Below are positions 1 to 8,252 of a stretch of 27,483 nt of DNA, in pieces. Position 1 is the first letter of the stretch. Each line of letters opens with the position of its first letter. Source of the stretch: Gemmatimonadota bacterium. GTDB lineage: Bacteria > GCA-2686955. The translations under genes were made by a program, and so were the position numbers. Where the stretch lies: contig NYZA01000167.1 of NCBI GenBank assembly GCA_002686955.1, forward strand, positions 1 through 27,483, in the 5' to 3' direction. The notes under the pieces were generated by a model. That model ran no database searches. It was not told the origin of the DNA and worked only from the letters and a program-made list of their open reading frames with translations.

Positions 1-88
1 GCTGGTTGCCTTTCAAGGACTTACCGACGCAGAGATCGGAACGAAGACGGATGTTGGGCGAAGCGAAGACTATGCGCAACAGGTTCCT
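1..88. repeat. Right part of a small inverted-repeat element (copy 1, left end outside the window)
   Basis: These 88 bases match 5768-5855 at 79 of 88 positions by eye, in the same orientation. In the complete copy at 5691-5855 the match ends at the terminal inverted repeat (CTATGTGAAACAGGCTCCT there, CTATGCGCAACAGGTTCCT here), so this is the right end of a second copy. Its outer end at base 88 interrupts the FG-GAP reading frame that follows, and the element itself supplies the TAG stop of that frame. No transposase is visible, which fits a non-autonomous MITE or REP-like element. Confidence 0.8.
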
Positions 89-587
89 AATCGCCGTCAT
101 TGTGGGCATCGAAGGCGACGATGCCACGGCCGTCGCGACGGTCGTCGAGCCCGGCTCGTATGCCGATCTCGGTGAATCCGGCGTGTCGGTCGTTGCGCCA
201 GAGCCGTGTCGCCTCTTTTCCAGAGAAGCTCTTGCCGCCGATCGGCGGCCGGTTGGTGGCATCGGTGACCTCTTTTCTGATCAACCTCCAACCCTGGAGG
301 TCTCGCCAGTAGGAATCGTCGCCCGCGGTGATGAAGCCGTTCGCCGACACGATGTCGAGGTCGCCATCGTCATCGAAGTCAAAGACCTTCGATCCCCAGC
401 CCCGACCCCCGTCGCTGGTCCGCTTTTCTCTGGAAATACTCCTGAAAACCGGCGCGCCGGCGCCGTTCGAGCCGGCATTGTGCCAGAGCATGTTGCCCTC
501 GTTCAGGTAGCCCTCCGAGGTAATGTTGGCGACTCGGACGAAGACCGCGTCCCCGGAATTCCGCGTGAGATATCTCCGCTCATTCAC
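87..587 (-). pseudogene. FG-GAP/VCBS repeat protein remnant, 3' end cut by the repeat element
   Basis: The 166-residue frame holds two recognisable FG-GAP/VCBS (integrin-like propeller) calcium-loop signatures: FDFDDDGDLDIVSANG at about residues 69-84, and FDAHNDGD at the very C-terminus. LWRND and GRGIVAFD spacing is typical of the FG-GAP portion of ASPIC/UnbV proteins. Such proteins are normally secreted, several hundred residues long, and end in an ASPIC/UnbV domain. This one has no signal peptide, starts at a GTG with no obvious ribosome site, and stops inside the second calcium loop where the inverted-repeat element begins (its TAG lies in the terminal repeat). The frame stays open about 60 bases upstream, but that stretch is Arg-rich and does not look like the family. 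I read it as a gene fragment left after insertion and 5' loss, not a working protein. Confidence 0.75.
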
Positions 588-654
588 CCGCCGCCCCGGA
601 CGGCGGTTCTCGCAGGGGCGGATGCCCCGGCGTGAGGACGTGAAGTTCGTCAGC

Positions 655-1473
655 CTATTGGTGGCTCACGGGATCGACTTCGTCTTCGATCGGATTCACT
701 CCAACACGGTTGCGCGCGTGGATCGCGGCGCAAAACCCACCCGCCGCGAGCAGGGCGATCGGAACGATCCAAACGAGATAGAGGGCCGCGCGCTCGAAGC
801 TGGCATCATCCCCGCGATAGTCGACAGCACTTTCGTAAGCGGTATTGTCGTCTCGCGTTGCGAAGATCTCCCGCCACCCCTCCGCCTCGTCGTGGGGTCG
901 TCCCCAGGCCCTGTAGACTTCATAAACCGTTTCGGGCGAACGCTCCAGTGCCTCCAGAGAGTGGTCGAAGACGATCCCATAATCGGGATCGCAGACCCGC
1001 CACCTCTCATCGATCCTCGCCTCGTTGACCACGTGGCCGCTCAAGGCGAGGATGCGCGACTCGATCCCCTGGTCATTGAGGATGTTGTCGAAAACGATCG
1101 CGTGCTGTGAGCAGAACCCTCCGCCGAGTCGCACGGCCCTCCGCGTATCGGTCCACTCGTATTCGCCTCGGGATCGGGCGCGGTTCCAGAGAAGCCAGTT
1201 CTCGAAGAAGGTGGGCTTCGTGTGCGCCGAGTCGGCCAGGAGGAAGCGATCGCTGATCAGGTCGGTCAAGCGCCGCACGTAGGAGTCCTCCGACTCATCC
1301 GGCCCCCGGCGCGCTTCCTCCCAGAACTCATCCGCCGACAGGGTTCTCGGTCGGCTGTCGAAGACGACCCAATCGCCGTTCTCGATCTCGGTGTGGTGGA
1401 CGAAGCCAAGGAGGTTCGTACCCAGCAGGGCCGCGCCGGTCGCGAAGAGGATTATGGCGAAGCGTTGTGCCAT
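655..1473 (-). CDS. Membrane-anchored transglutaminase-like (papain-fold) protein
   Basis: The 272-residue protein has an N-terminal membrane segment (about residues 4-24), an extracytoplasmic domain, and a second membrane segment (about 230-252) followed by a short charged tail. The middle part carries the transglutaminase-core triad pattern: Cys121 in GGGFCSQHAIVF, His147 in LSGHVVNEA, and an Asp in CDPDYG (162 or 164). Proteins of this superfamily are proteases, amidases or cross-linking enzymes, and the substrate cannot be told from the sequence. The ATG lies 12 bases after the stop of the upstream glycosyltransferase-like gene, so the two are probably one operon. A role in processing a cell-surface product together with that gene is inference. 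All three triad residues are present, so it may be active. Confidence 0.8.
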   Translation of the reverse strand: MAQRFAIILFATGAALLGTNLLGFVHHTEIENGDWVVFDSRPRTLSADEFWEEARRGPDESEDSYVRRLTDLISDRFLLADSAHTKPTFFENWLLWNRARSRGEYEWTDTRRAVRLGGGFCSQHAIVFDNILNDQGIESRILALSGHVVNEARIDERWRVCDPDYGIVFDHSLEALERSPETVYEVYRAWGRPHDEAEGWREIFATRDDNTAYESAVDYRGDDASFERAALYLVWIVPIALLAAGGFCAAIHARNRVGVNPIEDEVDPVSHQ

Positions 1474-1485
1474 GGGCGGAGGATT

Positions 1486-4281
1486 CTATTTGCGCGAGCC
1501 CTCGAGTTGGGCATCCATTTTCTGCCACTCCTCCCCCGGATTCAGAGCCACTGCGCGCAACACGGCGAGCCCGCGGGCACGCGGCGCCTCTTCGAAGACC
1601 GGTCGCAGCTCGATAGAGACGAATCGGCCGCCCGTCGCGGGGTCGCTCCGCTCCAGCGCGAAGACGACCCGGTTCCACCGCCGGCCGGGGCGGATCCGTC
1701 CCACCGGCTCCCCATCGAAGAGGATCTCGTAAGGAGGGGCCGTGCCCGATGCACCGGCATGCCCCAACTCGAGCCCGAGCGCGCCGGGTCGGGTGCCCGA
1801 CCACGGAATTCGGATCTCCGCCCCGGGGGGAACGAGCCTTCCCTCCTGAACGATATGAGAGGGGGGGGCGAAACCGCGAATGAAGGCGCCGTCTCCCTCT
1901 CCGAGCCGGAGCGACCAGCTCTCTCCTTCGGTGCCGGGAATGCCCGCCCGCGCCCGGGCTCCCCGGAGGTGGTGAACCCGCACGCCTCCCTCGAGCTCGA
2001 TCGACTCGGTTTCTTCGAAGGCGGCCAGGAGGTCGGAGATCGCCGAATCGGCGCGGGCGAACGAGAACTCGGGCCGGCCGAAGAGCAGGGGCCGCGCATC
2101 GACCACCCAGACATCACCCACGAAATGGCTCTCGACGACACTGCGGTAGCTCCCCATCAGGTCGGTGACCGGCTCCCAGAGCAGCACCCGGTCGGGTCCG
2201 CTCGGGCGTTCGAGCGACCGCCACATCGGTGTCTGCGTCAGGCCGCTGCCGTCGGCGATCGATTCGGGCGCCAGGTAGGGCTGCAAGGGCAGGGCGAAGT
2301 AGGCGGCGGGGGTGACGACGATCGCGTCGGCATTGGCGGCGTTCGCGAGGATGTGCCGGGCGGCCCCGCGCAGGTCGGTTTTGTCGAGCCGGCGCTGCTG
2401 CGACACGAACGCGGTCAGGGTGGCCGCGCCCAAGAGGAGGGCCGCGATGAGGCGGATGCCGGCGAGACGGCCACGCGGAGCACCCGCGGCACCCTTTCCG
2501 GTTCCCGAAAGGAGCCCTCCCCAGATGAAGAGTAGGAGCAAAGGCACGAAATGAAGCCAGTAGCGGACGGCGACATAGTGGCCCCCGTAGAGCTCGGCCC
2601 GCGCGGTCGCGGTGAGCACGGTTTCGGTGGCCGCGGCATAGAGGATGCAGATGCCGAGAAGGACCGATCCGCGGCACGGCCGGAAGCAGAGGAGGGGCAG
2701 GGCCGCCACCGGCAGGGCGATCCAGATGATCGCCCAATCATCAATCCCCGTCCCCAATGCCGTCGAAAAGAGGTAGAGAGCGGCTCCGGCGTAGTCCCAA
2801 TCGGCGAAGTAGGTTCCGACCCTCTGCTGATAGGCGAGGGAAAGGTCGGTCGCCTGGCCAGAGCTGATCCAGAGCAGCCCGGCGACCGGCATGAGCATCA
2901 GGGCGGCCACGGCGAGGGAGAGGGCGAGGGAGGCGAGGAAACGCGTGCGGTCGGCGGGTGAGCAGTCGCGCGCAGTCCACACGAAGGCGAAGGCGATCTG
3001 GCAGGAGATCAGATGCACGCCGTAGTAGTGGGTCGCGCCCGCGAGGCCGAGGCAGGCGCCGTTCGCGATCGCCCAGGCGAGCGCTCCGCGTCGCCGTCGC
3101 ATCTCGGCCAGTAGCCAGAGCGACGCGGGGCCCAGCGCGGTGAGCAGCCCGTAGGGGGAGACATCTTGGGCGTAGTAGACGGCGACGGGAGAGATCGCCA
3201 CTGCAGCCGAGGCGGCGGCGGCGGCCCGGCGGTCGAAGAGCCGGATCCCCAGCAGATAGGTGAAGGGGACGGCGAGCGTTCCGCTCAACGCGCCCGGCAG
3301 GCGTGAGATCGCCTCGTCCAGTCCGAAGGGGGCGATGGTGTATTTGAGGAGCAGCCTCCAGAGCGGTGCGTGCCACTGCGCGCTGCCGGCGGTTTCCAGC
3401 AGGGTGTGCCAGAAGTCGTGGGGATCGAGACCGGCGATCAGGTAGGTGAACTCGTTGAGCTCGAACGATTCATGGCTCAGGCCGATCAGCCGCAGGGCCG
3501 CGCCCAGAGCGCAGAGCAATGCGATGATCGTGAGGTCGTGGTGGTCGGCGATCGGTGGAGGCTTCGCCGTGTCGTTCTCGGCGGCGGAGGCGGCGCGCAA
3601 GGTCCGCCCGTGCCAGGCCAGTGCGCCCGCCAGGAGCAGCAGCGCGAGGGCGAGCGCCCATGCCGCCTGCGGCCCCGCGACCCGCAGCAGCTCCCGCGGA
3701 GAGAATTGCGTCGCCTCGAAATCGAAGACCGGCTCGGCATCGGCTCCCGGTTCCGCGGACGCCGCCACCGGCGCTTCGCCCGGACGGCGCTGGATCGACT
3801 CGCGCAAGCCGACGCAGGCGATCCTCCAGGTCTCGACGAAGGTTTCGCACTCGGTGATCGGGACCGGCATCAGCCGAAGATCGACGGTCCAGCCCGCCCG
3901 CGGACGGATCGGCTCCCGCGCCGGCCCGAAGAGATCTCCCGAGGTCGGATCACTGCTGCCGTCCCGGTCGACCAGAGCGGCGACCCAGAGCCCGACTCCG
4001 GCGGGGATTCCATCGACCCGGAATCGGCCCTCGGCGTCGATCGGCGCGCGGGCCAGCGGAGGCCCGCCCGGGAAGGGCTGGTCGGCATCGATCGCCGGGT
4101 AGATCCACACCTCGCCGGCCGTCGCTGGGGCGCCCCGCGCAAGGGCGCCACGGATCGACGCCCTCGACTCGGTTGCTTCTTGCCGCGCCCGGAGCACCAC
4201 CCCCTCGATGGCGAACCCGATCGCGAGAAGGAGGAGAGCGATCTGAACCGCAGAACCGAGCCGGGTCGGGTGTTTGCTCAT
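1486..4281 (-). CDS. GT39/ArnT-like multi-pass membrane glycosyltransferase with extra beta-domains
   Basis: The 931-residue protein has an N-terminal membrane segment (about 12-30). A predicted beta-sandwich follows (about 40-140; DAEGRFRVDGIPAG is typical of carboxypeptidase-regulatory/CnaB-like domains). A second helix lies near 206-222, then many membrane helices from about 250 to 620. The region HESFELNEFTYLIAG...WHAPLWRLLL...RLPGALSGTLAV...YYAQDVSPYGLL matches the first luminal loop and early helices of PMT/ArnT-type (GT-C) enzymes, which use polyprenyl-phosphate sugars. The usual catalytic pair here is DE; this protein has LNE (Asn about 276). The last 150 residues look like a soluble beta-rich domain (FDGEPVGRIRPGRRWNRVVF). 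The ATG overlaps the stop of the small upstream frame (ATGA). Acceptor and sugar are unknown, and with Asn at the catalytic position activity is uncertain. Confidence 0.75.
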   Translation of the reverse strand: MSKHPTRLGSAVQIALLLLAIGFAIEGVVLRARQEATESRASIRGALARGAPATAGEVWIYPAIDADQPFPGGPPLARAPIDAEGRFRVDGIPAGVGLWVAALVDRDGSSDPTSGDLFGPAREPIRPRAGWTVDLRLMPVPITECETFVETWRIACVGLRESIQRRPGEAPVAASAEPGADAEPVFDFEATQFSPRELLRVAGPQAAWALALALLLLAGALAWHGRTLRAASAAENDTAKPPPIADHHDLTIIALLCALGAALRLIGLSHESFELNEFTYLIAGLDPHDFWHTLLETAGSAQWHAPLWRLLLKYTIAPFGLDEAISRLPGALSGTLAVPFTYLLGIRLFDRRAAAAASAAVAISPVAVYYAQDVSPYGLLTALGPASLWLLAEMRRRRGALAWAIANGACLGLAGATHYYGVHLISCQIAFAFVWTARDCSPADRTRFLASLALSLAVAALMLMPVAGLLWISSGQATDLSLAYQQRVGTYFADWDYAGAALYLFSTALGTGIDDWAIIWIALPVAALPLLCFRPCRGSVLLGICILYAAATETVLTATARAELYGGHYVAVRYWLHFVPLLLLFIWGGLLSGTGKGAAGAPRGRLAGIRLIAALLLGAATLTAFVSQQRRLDKTDLRGAARHILANAANADAIVVTPAAYFALPLQPYLAPESIADGSGLTQTPMWRSLERPSGPDRVLLWEPVTDLMGSYRSVVESHFVGDVWVVDARPLLFGRPEFSFARADSAISDLLAAFEETESIELEGGVRVHHLRGARARAGIPGTEGESWSLRLGEGDGAFIRGFAPPSHIVQEGRLVPPGAEIRIPWSGTRPGALGLELGHAGASGTAPPYEILFDGEPVGRIRPGRRWNRVVFALERSDPATGGRFVSIELRPVFEEAPRARGLAVLRAVALNPGEEWQKMDAQLEGSRK

Positions 4282-4499
4282 TCGGTCGTCCGACGATCCG
4301 CGTTCATCGCGTAGCGTTTCCTCCTGGATCGCACGATGCTAATGCACTCGCGTGCGACTTGCCGCACGACGCGGTCGAGCTCGGCGAGGAGGTCCGATCG
4401 GTCGAGAGCCCGTTCCAGGAGTCCGAGCGTGTGGCGGATGAGGCCGAGATCGAGGGTGTCCCTCCGCCTCGGCTTCCCCGGCGGCCGATCGGCGAGCAT
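4278..4499 (-). CDS. Small helical protein of unknown function, coupled to the GT39-like gene
   Basis: This 73-residue frame starts at an ATG and ends in a TGA that overlaps the ATG of the glycosyltransferase-like gene (ATGA). That overlap is the main reason to take it seriously. The sequence is highly charged and predicted helical (LLERALDRSDLLAELDRVVR), ends in an Arg/Lys-rich tail, and has no signal peptide. It faintly resembles the C-terminal part of four-helix-bundle proteins of the S23/TIGR02436 kind, but I cannot assign it. It lies just downstream of a broken regulator gene and could be a leftover of a longer gene. Confidence 0.4.
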   Translation of the reverse strand: MLADRPPGKPRRRDTLDLGLIRHTLGLLERALDRSDLLAELDRVVRQVARECISIVRSRRKRYAMNADRRTTE

Positions 4500-4578
4500 A
4501 TCGAATCCCCCGAACGCGACGCCCTTTCAGCCGCTGGAGCGATGCGCTTCGGCACGCGCCCCACTCCGCTCGAGCAGC

Positions 4579-5690
4579 TCAATCGCCGGCCAGCGCATAC
4601 GTTGTGCCTTTCGTTGTCCCCAGCCTGCGCAGGAGGCGGCGCTCGACTAGCCCGCATATCTCACCAACTTTCGTCGCGAGGCGGCGCAGATTCGTACCCT
4701 GGCGGTGTTTCGCGCCGTTTCGCGCGGAGGCGTGCTGGTGGCACGTCGCACGAAGCGAAACGGGGGGAAGCGCCGCCAGGGTGCGGAGATGCGCCGCCAC
4801 AGCAGAAAGTTGGTGAGATATGCGGGCTAGAGATGCAAGGCGGCTGCGCGCCGTGCGAATGCTGCAATTGCAGTGTGTCGCGACTGCCGCGGATGACACG
4901 CTTTCCTTGAGCGCCACGAATCGGAGAATCATCGTCTCATTGTTGCTGAGGTCGGTCGGCCATCGCCACACCGAGGACACCTGCGTAAAGAAGCCCTTCT
5001 GGGTTATCCGCGCTCGGGGCAGTTGGTTGTCGGCGAGCTCCTGAAAAGCCAGCCGGATTCCGGTGCCCCAGGCCTCGATCAGGCCCAGCTCGTTGAGGGC
5101 GCGCAAGGATCGGATTGCGCAGCACCGAGATCCCGGTCCCGAGATCAGAGAGCTCCAGCCCTTCAGGCAAGGGCCCGGAGTTCGTGATCTCGATCAAGTC
5201 GTCGAATACCGCCAATCTCACGGGTCCCGTGCCCGGCTCGTAGCTGCGGTGGCAGACGGCGTTGATCATGAGCTCGCGGAACGCCAATACCGAGTATGCC
5301 AGCCGCTCCGTGCGTCCCTTCTCTTCGCGCACGGCCTGAACGGGCAGATGTTTGTGAATGAACGTGAGTGCCTCGCCATACAGCTTCCAGGCCGGCAGGT
5401 CTACAGAGCTCTTGTCGAGAAACTCGCCGGTCCTCGTGCCGCGAAATCGGGCCATCTCCAGCCCCACCTGAGGCAGGATTTCACCCGGTCGGGCATGGAA
5501 GAGGAGAACACCCGCATACTGCCGAATAGAATAATTCGGCGAGATCCGGCACGCACGCATCCCGACGACCTCGGTTCTGATCAAGGCCAGAAACACCCCC
5601 AGGATCCGCCACCAAATGCGTGTCCGAGCAGTGCGAATCTTGGTCCTAGTCGAGGAACCGCACCGACTTGAGCGCAGGCGTTGTGGAGCT
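4579..5690 (-). pseudogene. Broken ATP-binding / winged-helix regulator (AlbA_2-HATPase_c_4 type)
   Basis: Two overlapping minus-strand frames together read as one protein of the Schlafen/AlbA_2-associated, GHKL-like ATP-binding regulator type. The first frame has FRELMINAVCHRSYEPGTGP, then LAVFDDLIEITNSGPLPEGL and GISVLRNPILA. The second continues with ALNELGLIEAWGTGIRLAFQEL and a C-terminal winged helix. The frames switch at about 5097-5106, where RNPILAR...ALNELG needs two extra bases. The N-terminal AlbA_2 domain is missing: recognisable sequence begins near 5560, and the upstream end abuts the inverted-repeat element at 5691-5855. The winged helix is split by a 180-bp palindromic element, in frame. 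Three lesions (5' loss, frameshift, insertion) make this a pseudogene. The small frameshift alone could be a sequence error. Confidence 0.75.
4647..4830. repeat. 180-bp palindromic (foldback) element with CTAG target duplication, inserted in frame
   Basis: The outer 26 bases at each end are a perfect inverted repeat (4647-4672 and 4805-4830; CTAGCCCGCATATCTCACCA... inward). The arms stay similar almost to the centre near 4738, e.g. ACCCTGGCGG in both arms and a CGTGC/GCACG core. CTAG is present at both edges. Removing 180 bases and one CTAG restores an uninterrupted winged-helix reading in the minus-strand gene (...RLASL|VERRLLRRLGTTKG...). The element is 60 codons long and stop-free in the host frame. 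It encodes no transposase. It resembles in behaviour the Rickettsia palindromic elements found inside genes, but no sequence relation is claimed. Confidence 0.85.
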
Positions 5691-5855
5691 AGGAGCCTGT
5701 TGCGCATGGACTTTCGAGCCCGGTATTCGAGCTCGTTTCGAGATCAAGGAGCCGAGTCCGCGGTAAGGCTGGTTGCCTTTCAAGGACTTGGCGACGCAGA
5801 GATCGGAACGAAGGCGGATGCCGGGCGAAGCGAAGGCTATGTGAAACAGGCTCCT
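5691..5855. repeat. 165-bp inverted-repeat element (copy 2, complete)
   Basis: Terminal inverted repeats of 19 bases, AGGAGCCTGTTGCGCATGG at 5691-5709 and CTATGTGAAACAGGCTCCT at 5837-5855, are imperfect complements of each other. The right 88 bases recur at 1-88 of the window. No coding capacity or clear target duplication is seen, although the flanks allow a 2-3 base one. It abuts the 5' truncated end of the ATP-binding pseudogene. The two copies are in direct orientation and bracket about 5.6 kb. It looks like a MITE or REP-type element mobilised in trans. Confidence 0.8.
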
Positions 5856-6114
5856 GGGTTGAGCATCGAATCGGTGCGGGTGACGAGGGATAAGGCCAAG
5901 AGGCGCAAAGCGAAGCGCGTACTTAGGTGGCGGATCCTGGCACCCGGGGCGTGCCTGGGGTGTTGCCCGTGCCGTCGCTGCCGTGGTTTCCTCTCGGCAT
6001 GTTCGCAGTCGGAAGCCGGACGCGCCGAGTCATCGTAAGGAGCCCGCGCATTGGGCACGAATGCCGGTGCGTTCTCTCGCCATCGGCGGAGCGGTGGACG
6101 CAGAACGACACTCG
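5856..6114. other. Non-coding stretch upstream of the FGE-like gene
   Basis: I see no convincing gene here. Frames through it are short, Arg-rich and end or start arbitrarily. The 15-mer GGTGGCGGATCCTGG at 5926-5940 recurs inverted at 5599-5613, so the 165-bp element sits between two inverted copies of it. This may be debris of older insertions. The promoter of the 6115 gene should lie in the 3' part, but no clear -35/-10 pair stands out. Confidence 0.5.
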
Positions 6115-6942
6115 ATGCTGACGGCTTCGATCGCGCTCCTCTGCGCCCTCCTGGCCGGTCCGCCCGCCGAAGACGGCGGAGAGATCGGCCTCGAGATGCT
6201 TAGGGTCCCCGCGGGCAGCTTCATGATCGGCTCGCCGCCACTGGAGCGTGGCAGGGGAGAAGACGAGACGCAGCGTCGCGTGACGTTTTCGTCCGATTTC
6301 CTGATCGCGGCCCACGAGCTGACGCAGGCACAGTGGAAGGCCGTCATGGGGACCGAGCCCGGGAGCTTCCGCGGGGGGGCCGATCTGCCGGTCGAGAATG
6401 TGAGTTGGCTCGACGCGCTTCACTTTTGCAACGAGCTCTCGGCCCGCGCCGGACTCGATCGCGCCTACACGATCATAGGCACGAGCGCGCGGTGGAATCG
6501 AAACGCCAATGGCTACCGCCTGCCGACCGAGGCGGAGTGGGAGTACGCCTGTCGCGGCGGCACGACCACCCATTTCTGGCCCGGAGATCGCGATGGGGTT
6601 TTGCGCCGGATCGGATGGTACAGCGACAATTCCGCGAATCGGACCCACGCCGTCGGGAGAAAGGTGGCCAATCCCTGGGGCCTTTATGACGTTCACGGCA
6701 ACGTATGGGAATGGTGTTGGGACCTCTATGGGGACTATCCATCGGATCCGGCAGTCGACCCCGCGGGCCCTTCGGACGGGAGCGCGCGAACGATTCGCGG
6801 AGGCGGCTGGAATACTGTCGCTCGCCAGTGCAGATCGGCGAGCCGTCATCACTACGATCCCGATAACTACTGCAACATAATCGGGTTTCGGGTCGCCAGG
6901 TCGACCAGTGGGAGCTCGGTGCCCGCGGCCGAGAAGAAATGA
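6115..6942 (+). CDS. Formylglycine-generating-enzyme-like (SUMF1/FGE-sulfatase domain) secreted protein
   Basis: I chose ATG 6115 because it gives a short hydrophobic signal-like N-terminus (MLTASIALLCALLAG) directly before the FGE fold; the frame is open further upstream but with Arg-rich sequence. Family landmarks are LEMLRVPAGSFMIGS, AHELTQAQWKAVMG, PVENVSWLDALHFCNELS, YRLPTEAEWEYACRGG, NPWGLYDVHGNVWEWCWD, and RGGGWNTVARQCRSASR...IGFRVA. Catalytic FGEs have a Cys pair in the segment after the RGGS motif. Here that segment reads GGGWNTVARQC and the pair is not evident, as in many FGE-like proteins that are not sulfatase activators. The stop overlaps the start of the MBOAT gene (ATGA), so the two are coupled. 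Confidence 0.8.
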   Translation: MLTASIALLCALLAGPPAEDGGEIGLEMLRVPAGSFMIGSPPLERGRGEDETQRRVTFSSDFLIAAHELTQAQWKAVMGTEPGSFRGGADLPVENVSWLDALHFCNELSARAGLDRAYTIIGTSARWNRNANGYRLPTEAEWEYACRGGTTTHFWPGDRDGVLRRIGWYSDNSANRTHAVGRKVANPWGLYDVHGNVWEWCWDLYGDYPSDPAVDPAGPSDGSARTIRGGGWNTVARQCRSASRHHYDPDNYCNIIGFRVARSTSGSSVPAAEKK

Positions 6943-8249
6943 GCATGTTCTCAGCGGAAAGCTGGACGCGCCAGGCCATCGAACGGAGCCTGCGGATCGA
7001 GCTCGACTACCTAGGCGCCTTCGTCTTGTGGGTGGCGGCGGCGTTTGTGCTGTATCACCTGTGCCCCGATCGACATCGGAAGACGGTTCTGCTCGTTTCA
7101 GGGATCGTTTTTCTGGCTGTCTTTCTCGATCCACGCGCCACGCTCTTCATGCTCGCCTTCTCCCTCGTGTTCCACTACGCGACAATGGGGGGGGGGCATG
7201 GGCGAGGGGTGCGTCTCTGGGGCGGTGCCGCGCTTCTGATCGTCGTTTTCGTGCCGGTCTGTCTAGAGGGCTGGATCTTCGACTACTATGTCAACGGGAT
7301 GAAGGTCAAGAGTGTCGTGGCGGCCTGGGCCCTGGTCGTGTTTTCGACGAAATCGGTCTACGTCTTACACGAGATCCGGATCGGGCGTGCCGAGCGGGTG
7401 TCGTTGGAGGATTATCTCATCTACATGTGGGGGCTCCCGGTTGGTCTGGGACGAAGCGCCATCGTCCCCTGTTCCCATTTCTGGGAGCGCTATCGCGCCC
7501 GGCCTACGGCCCAGCTCATGACAAAAGGTGTCACTACCATCGCGATTGCATTGTTGCATCTGCTCGCGGTCCCGATCATCGGCCTGGAGATGGCGGCGTA
7601 CAGACCGGACGGAAATTTCGCGCTCAGGCTCGAGGAACAAAGCTGGTTGGCTGTGTGGCTCGCCCTCAATCTCTTCCATCTACAGATCTACCTTGCCAAG
7701 TACGGCTATGAGCAGTTCGGCATCGGCATCGCCCGGCTCTTCGGGTTCGACATCAAGGACAACTTCGCCAATCCGCTGGCATCGAACACCTACGCCGCGT
7801 ACTGGAGGCGTTGGAACATCTACTTCCGCGACATGCTTGTGTCGATGGTCTACTTCCCCACCCTGCTCGCCCTGTCTCGGGCGATGCCGAAGTCGAAGTG
7901 GCTCAATCTCAGCCTCGCCTGTATTGCTACCTTCGCCGCGAACTACGTCTTTCTGCTTTTCGCCCACCTGCTTTTCGCTCCCCCAACGAGCCAGTCGGCG
8001 CGCTACGATGTCATGTGGACGCTGGCCATATTCGACCTCTGCCAAGCTCTGCTCGTAGTTTTTTCTCTGGTGGTGGAGTCTCGTTTCCCGCTCCGGCGCG
8101 GTCGATTCGCCTCTTGGCCGGCGGCGCTCCTGGGCATCGCCATCACATTTCACCTTCGATCCGCTCTCGTGCTCTTCTTCCGCGTCCACGGCGGGTTCAG
8201 CGCCGAGGATCTGTTCTCAATCCTCGGTGTGGCGTTCTTCATCGGTTAA
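6939..8249 (+). CDS. MBOAT family membrane-bound O-acyltransferase-like protein (paralogue 1)
   Basis: The 436-residue polytopic membrane protein has the MBOAT/AlgI layout: N-terminal helices with RHRKTVLLVSGIVFLAVF, a middle region with YGYEQFGIGIARLFGFDIKDNF, then NPLASNTYAAYWRRWNIYFR, then C-terminal helices. In alginate O-acetylases the signature is WRRWH; here it is WRRWN (Asn about residue 293). That is also the form seen in DGAT/ACAT-type MBOATs. The start overlaps the FGE-like stop by ATGA; a second ATG two codons later is possible. The stop is 3 bases before the cytochrome gene. It is clearly related to the minus-strand gene at 14691-15992. Likely role is acyl transfer to an exported glycan or other envelope molecule; substrate unknown. 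Confidence 0.8.
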   Translation: MSMFSAESWTRQAIERSLRIELDYLGAFVLWVAAAFVLYHLCPDRHRKTVLLVSGIVFLAVFLDPRATLFMLAFSLVFHYATMGGGHGRGVRLWGGAALLIVVFVPVCLEGWIFDYYVNGMKVKSVVAAWALVVFSTKSVYVLHEIRIGRAERVSLEDYLIYMWGLPVGLGRSAIVPCSHFWERYRARPTAQLMTKGVTTIAIALLHLLAVPIIGLEMAAYRPDGNFALRLEEQSWLAVWLALNLFHLQIYLAKYGYEQFGIGIARLFGFDIKDNFANPLASNTYAAYWRRWNIYFRDMLVSMVYFPTLLALSRAMPKSKWLNLSLACIATFAANYVFLLFAHLLFAPPTSQSARYDVMWTLAIFDLCQALLVVFSLVVESRFPLRRGRFASWPAALLGIAITFHLRSALVLFFRVHGGFSAEDLFSILGVAFFIG

Positions 8250-8252
8250 GCC

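Noticed and set aside
1222-2535. 437-codon plus-strand frame opposite the glycosyltransferase-like gene
   Set aside because: Composition typical of antisense high-GC frames; the opposite strand codes a membrane protein with recognisable motifs.
5923-7134. 403-codon minus-strand frame opposite the FGE-like gene
   Set aside because: Overlaps a gene with a dense set of FGE-domain motifs and shows only Arg/Pro-rich sequence.
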